Positions 5,599 through 8,128 of a stretch of DNA of 8,128 bases are shown here, piece by piece. This stretch comes from Hyphomicrobiales bacterium (GTDB lineage Bacteria > Pseudomonadota > Alphaproteobacteria > Rhizobiales > Xanthobacteraceae): contig JACQDO010000433.1 in assembly GCA_016201085.1 (NCBI GenBank), positions 1-8,128 of the forward strand. The letters run 5' to 3'. Both the position numbers and the translations under genes were made by a program. Under the pieces are notes generated by a model. That model did not search any database. It was not told the origin of the DNA and worked only from the letters and a program-made list of their open reading frames with translations. How positions within the stretch are numbered: the stretch's first letter is position 1; the number at the start of each line of letters is the position of its first letter.

Positions 5599-6495
5599 AT
5601 GCCGCTTTATTCCGGACCGGCGATCGACACCCATCATCACATCTGGCTGCGCAAGGACGTGGCCTGGCTGGCCGATCCGCCGATCCCGCGCATGTTCGGC
5701 GATTATTTCGGCATCCGCCGCGACTATCCGGTGGAGGAGTGGATCGACGACATCGTGCCGCAGGGCGTCACCAAGTCGGTGCACGTCACCGCCATGTGGG
5801 GACCCGGCCGCGCGCTCGACGAGACGAAATGGCTGCAAGCAACCGCCGACAGACACGGCTTTCCGCACGGCATCGTGTGCAATGTCGATCTCGCCGACGC
5901 CAATGCCGAAGCCGCGCTCAAGGCGCAGAAACAGTTCCCCAATCTGCGCGGCGTTCGTCAGATGCTGTATTGGGACAGCCCGACCGTGCGGCAGGCGGTG
6001 CCGCGGCCGGACTACTGCAACGATGCCGCGTTCCGCCGCGGCTTCGCGCTGCTGGAGAAACACGACCTGAGTTTCGAATTGCAGGTCTATGCCGGGCAGG
6101 CGGCCTATGCGGCCGAGTTGGTCAAGGCGTTTCCCAATGTGCACATGATCCTGGTGCATGCCGGCATGCTGACCGAGCGCACACCGCAGGCGATCGAACA
6201 GTGGCGCGGCGCGCTCACCACGCTGGCGGCGTTCCCCAATGTGCACGTCAAGCTGTCCGGGCTCGGCATGTACAGCGCTGGGATAACCTTCGCGCAGGCG
6301 CGTCAGGTGATCCGCGATGCCATCCAGATCTTCGGCGTCGAGCGCACCATCTACGGTAGCAATTTCCCGCTCGAGAAACTGCACATGAGCTATGCCGATT
6401 TCTTCGGCATCTATCGCCGGGTGCTGGCGGAATACACCGAGGCGGAACAGCGCGCCGTGCTGCACGACAACGCGGCGAGGTTTTACCGACTGTAG
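5599..6495 (+). CDS. Amidohydrolase family (Amidohydrolase_2, COG3618-type) TIM-barrel metal-dependent hydrolase
   Basis: From the ATG at 5599 this is a 298-residue cytoplasmic protein, a usual length for the family. The frame is open further upstream (to 5482, inside the binding-protein gene), but only the 5599 start has a good Shine-Dalgarno (GGGAG, 5587-5591, spacing 7) and places the first strand IDTHHHIW (residues 9-16) at the N-terminus as expected. The HxH motif (H12/H14), VHVTAMWG (61-68), LRGVRQML (117-124), ILVHAGML (184-191, H187) and YGSNFPLEKL (252-261) follow in barrel order. Relatives include lactonases and the 2-pyrone-4,6-dicarboxylate hydrolase LigI, so hydrolysis of a lactone or a C-O/C-C/amide bond is likely, but the substrate is unknown. 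Asn255 occupies the spot often filled by a metal-site or catalytic Asp; GSNFP is, from memory, common in one branch. The adjacent binding protein suggests a shared catabolic substrate (inference). Confidence 0.87.
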   Translation: MPLYSGPAIDTHHHIWLRKDVAWLADPPIPRMFGDYFGIRRDYPVEEWIDDIVPQGVTKSVHVTAMWGPGRALDETKWLQATADRHGFPHGIVCNVDLADANAEAALKAQKQFPNLRGVRQMLYWDSPTVRQAVPRPDYCNDAAFRRGFALLEKHDLSFELQVYAGQAAYAAELVKAFPNVHMILVHAGMLTERTPQAIEQWRGALTTLAAFPNVHVKLSGLGMYSAGITFAQARQVIRDAIQIFGVERTIYGSNFPLEKLHMSYADFFGIYRRVLAEYTEAEQRAVLHDNAARFYRL

Positions 6496-6506
6496 CGGCC
6501 ACCCCG

Positions 6507-6535
6507 TTGACGGACTTCGCTGACGATGTGATTAT
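6507..6535 (+). promoter_or_regulatory. Probable housekeeping-type promoter for the TPR gene
   Basis: TTGACG (6507-6512, five of six to the -35 consensus) is followed after exactly 17 bp by GATTAT (6530-6535, four of six to the -10 consensus). The predicted transcript would start near 6542 and leave a leader of about 20 nt before the TPR gene, which includes its Shine-Dalgarno. This is the most AT-rich intergenic stretch in the window. The call rests on consensus match only. Confidence 0.45.
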
Positions 6536-6542
6536 TTACACA
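6527..6542. promoter_or_regulatory. CRP/FNR-superfamily-like palindrome over the -10 region
   Basis: TGTGATTATTTACACA reads as TGTGA-N6-ACACA, one base away from the CRP consensus TGTGA-N6-TCACA. It covers the candidate -10 hexamer at 6530-6535 and would therefore suit repression more than class I or II activation. Alphaproteobacterial CRP/FNR relatives vary in their recognition sites and the region is AT-rich, so chance is a real alternative. Confidence 0.3.
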
Positions 6543-6562
6543 AAATGTCAGGGAGAACGTCC

Positions 6563-7138
6563 ATGAAAGCATTCGCGTTGATCGTTTCGCTCGTGCTCGC
6601 TGGCTGGTTCTTCGGGCCGGCGCCGGCCGCCGCGCAGAGCGCGGACGAGCGCAACTGTTTTTCGACCAACAGCGATGACTATAAAAGGGAAGATTTCTAC
6701 GCCCGCGGCCTGGCTGCCTGTGTGCGGGAAATCCGGTCGGGCAGGCACACCGGCAAGAACCTGGCCTTTTACCTGCGCGCGCAAGGATATTGGCTGCGCG
6801 TGATGGGCAGGCTGGAAGAGGCGTTGCCGATTTACAACCGCGCCATCGAACTCGATCCACAGCATGTCGAGGGCTACGACTACCGCGCCGTGGTGTTTCA
6901 GCGCTTGGGCAACAACGATCGCGCCATCGCCGACTGGGGCGTAGCGATCCGCCTCGACCCGACTTATGCGGCGGCCTATTACCAGCGTGGCAATCTCTAT
7001 CAGACCCTGGGCGAGTTCGCGCGCGCCAAAGAGGATTACAATTCCGCACTCGCGCTGCCCGCCAAGAACCGCATCGGCGAATGGGCGCACGGCGAGGCAC
7101 GCGATCGGTTGGACGAGCTGGCGAAGGAAGGCAAGTAG
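6563..7138 (+). CDS. Secreted (periplasmic) tetratricopeptide repeat protein
   Basis: The 191-residue protein begins with a signal peptide: MKAF, a hydrophobic core (about 5-19), then PAPAAA with likely cleavage after A24. The mature part starts QSADERNC and contains two cysteines (C32 and C53) that could form a disulfide in the periplasm. Three TPR units follow at about 67-100, 101-134 and 135-168, each closing with the typical AIELDP, AIRLDP or ALALP turn, then a charged C-terminal helix. TPRs mediate protein-protein contacts; the partner is unknown. An in-frame ATG at 6545 would add six residues, but the Shine-Dalgarno AGGGAG (6550-6555) lies downstream of it and 7 nt before 6563, so 6563 is chosen. 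The gene has its own promoter candidate and ends 11 bp from the convergent rimO stop. It is not obviously related to the amidohydrolase upstream. Confidence 0.87.
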   Translation: MKAFALIVSLVLAGWFFGPAPAAAQSADERNCFSTNSDDYKREDFYARGLAACVREIRSGRHTGKNLAFYLRAQGYWLRVMGRLEEALPIYNRAIELDPQHVEGYDYRAVVFQRLGNNDRAIADWGVAIRLDPTYAAAYYQRGNLYQTLGEFARAKEDYNSALALPAKNRIGEWAHGEARDRLDELAKEGK

Positions 7139-7149
7139 GAGAATTTGCT

Positions 7150-8128
7150 TTAGTAGCCGACCGCGCTGCCGTGCAGATCGTATTCGTCGGCGCGTTCGAT
7201 TTTCACGGTTGCGATCTCGCCGACGCGGAGCGGCCGGCGGCTCGCTACATAGACGGCGCCGTCGATTTCCGGCGCATCCGCCATCGAGCGCCCTTTGGCG
7301 ACCGTGGGCCCGACTGAATCGATGATCACCTGCTGGCGCGTGCCCACCTTGCGCTTGAGCCGGCGCGTGGAAATCTTCTGCTGCGTCTGCATGAAGCGGT
7401 GCCAGCGCTCTTCCTTTACTTCGTCGGCGACCTGCGGCGCGCTGTCGTTGGCGGCGGCGCCGCGCACCGGCTCGTATTTGAAACAGCCGACGCGATCGAG
7501 CGCGGCTTCCTCGATCCACTGCAAGAGCAATTCGAAATCCGCCGCCGTCTCGCCCGGGAATCCGACGATGAAGGTGGAGCGCAGCGTCAGGTCGGGACAG
7601 ATCGCGCGCCAGCGCGCGATGCGCTCCAAGGTCTTCTCCTGCGCGGCCGGGCGCTTCATGCGTTTGAGCACGTCGGGCGAAGCGTGCTGGAACGGGATGT
7701 CGAGATAGGGCAGCACCTTGCGCTCGGTCATCAGCGGGATGACGTCGTCGACATGCGGGTAGGGGTAGACGTAATGCAGCCGCACCCAGACGCCGAGTTC
7801 GCCGAGTGCTTGTGCCAGATCGATGAATTTCGCGCGCACCTCTTGACCACGCCATGGGCTGGCCGCGTATTTGATGTCCAGCCCATAAGCCGAAGTGTCC
7901 TGCGAGATCACCAATAGTTCCTTCACGCCGGCGGCGGTGAGCCTCTCGGCCTCGCGCAGCACATCGCCGGCCTGGCGTGAAACCAGATCGCCGCGCAGCT
8001 TCGGGATGATGCAGAAGGTGCAGCGGTTGTTGCAGCCTTCGGAAATCTTCAAATAGGCGTAATGCCGCGGCGTCAGCTTGACGCCTTCCGGCGGCACCAG
8101 ATCGAGGAACGGATCGTGCTGCTGCGGC
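7150..8128 (-). CDS. rimO: Ribosomal protein S12 methylthiotransferase RimO, C-terminal part (5' end outside window)
   Basis: RimO is a radical SAM enzyme with two [4Fe-4S] clusters that adds a methylthio group to the beta carbon of a conserved aspartate of ribosomal protein S12. About 325 residues are visible and the frame stays open to the right edge, so the N-terminal MTTase domain (UPF0004, with its own three cysteines) is missing. The visible part starts with a [12 protein letters not shown] segment and [18 protein letters not shown]. The radical SAM motif CNNRCTFC is encoded at 8034-8011 and is complete. Other family segments are [50 protein letters not shown] and a C-terminal TRAM-like domain (about the last 65 residues, beginning QQVIIDSV). 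The [14 protein letters not shown] context and the DLHG ending point to RimO rather than the tRNA enzyme MiaB. A V/GTG at 8097 is not a true start, since homology continues upstream. Confidence 0.95.
   Translation of the reverse strand, partial: PQQHDPFLDLVPPEGVKLTPRHYAYLKISEGCNNRCTFCIIPKLRGDLVSRQAGDVLREAERLTAAGVKELLVISQDTSAYGLDIKYAASPWRGQEVRAKFIDLAQALGELGVWVRLHYVYPYPHVDDVIPLMTERKVLPYLDIPFQHASPDVLKRMKRPAAQEKTLERIARWRAICPDLTLRSTFIVGFPGETAADFELLLQWIEEAALDRVGCFKYEPVRGAAANDSAPQVADEVKEERWHRFMQTQQKISTRRLKRKVGTRQQVIIDSVGPTVAKGRSMADAPEIDGAVYVASRRPLRVGEIATVKIERADEYDLHGSAVGY

Noticed and set aside
5585..5599. Tiny frame MGAF ending in TAATG at the amidohydrolase start
   Set aside because: Its first codon overlaps the amidohydrolase Shine-Dalgarno, it has no ribosome binding site of its own, and chance occurrence is likely.
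5596..6465. 289-residue minus-strand open frame opposite the amidohydrolase
   Set aside because: Low-complexity His/Arg/Gly-rich composition, no motif, full overlap with a convincing amidohydrolase.
6548..7855. Long 435-residue open frame on the minus strand covering the TPR gene and half of rimO
   Set aside because: It is rich in Arg/Ala/Gly with no recognisable domain, crosses two well-supported genes, and such frames are expected opposite high-GC coding sequence.
1..8128. CRISPR arrays, tRNA/rRNA genes, insertion sequences, toxin-antitoxin or phage genes
   Set aside because: No regularly spaced repeats, tRNA-like cloverleafs, transposase motifs or other mobile signatures were seen on either strand; by-eye reading could miss diverged remnants.

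Overview
The window is a gene-dense, high-GC chromosomal segment. Short gaps, signal-peptide style, a tripartite-tricarboxylate (Bug/TctC) binding protein and a RimO of proteobacterial type all suggest an alphaproteobacterium, probably of the order Hyphomicrobiales (Bradyrhizobium/Xanthobacteraceae-like). That placement is inference from gene content and composition, not from a marker gene.

Layout, left to right: the 3' end of an NADPH:quinone oxidoreductase (1-594, +); a CPBP-family membrane protease (650-1366, +); a biotin locus made of bioF and bioD on the minus strand (3207-1373, overlapping by ATGA) and bioA on the plus strand (3247-4539), divergent from bioF across 39 bp; a periplasmic Bug/TctC solute-binding protein (4566-5540, +) and an amidohydrolase (5599-6495, +) that probably follow bioA in one transcript; a secreted TPR protein (6563-7138, +) with its own plausible promoter; and the C-terminal part of rimO (8128-7150, -), which runs off the right edge. 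Strand switches at 1366/1373 and 7138/7150 are tail-to-tail with almost no gap. No stretch over 300 bases lacks a gene, and no RNA gene, IS element, CRISPR array or integration site was seen.

BioF, BioA and BioD carry out three consecutive steps of biotin synthesis (pimeloyl thioester to KAPA, KAPA to DAPA, DAPA to dethiobiotin). BioB is not in the window. The most striking observation is that BioA, intact and otherwise well conserved, has arginine (AGG, 4075-4077) where the family has its catalytic PLP-binding lysine (AAG). If real, this should cripple the KAPA-to-DAPA step and raises the question of how the organism makes DAPA. A second observation is a perfect 9-bp inverted repeat between bioA and the binding-protein gene. 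Its arms contain the bioA stop codon and the first base of the next start codon, and its loop carries the ribosome binding site. A third is a CRP-like palindrome over the -10 region of the TPR gene. No wholly new multi-gene system was identified.
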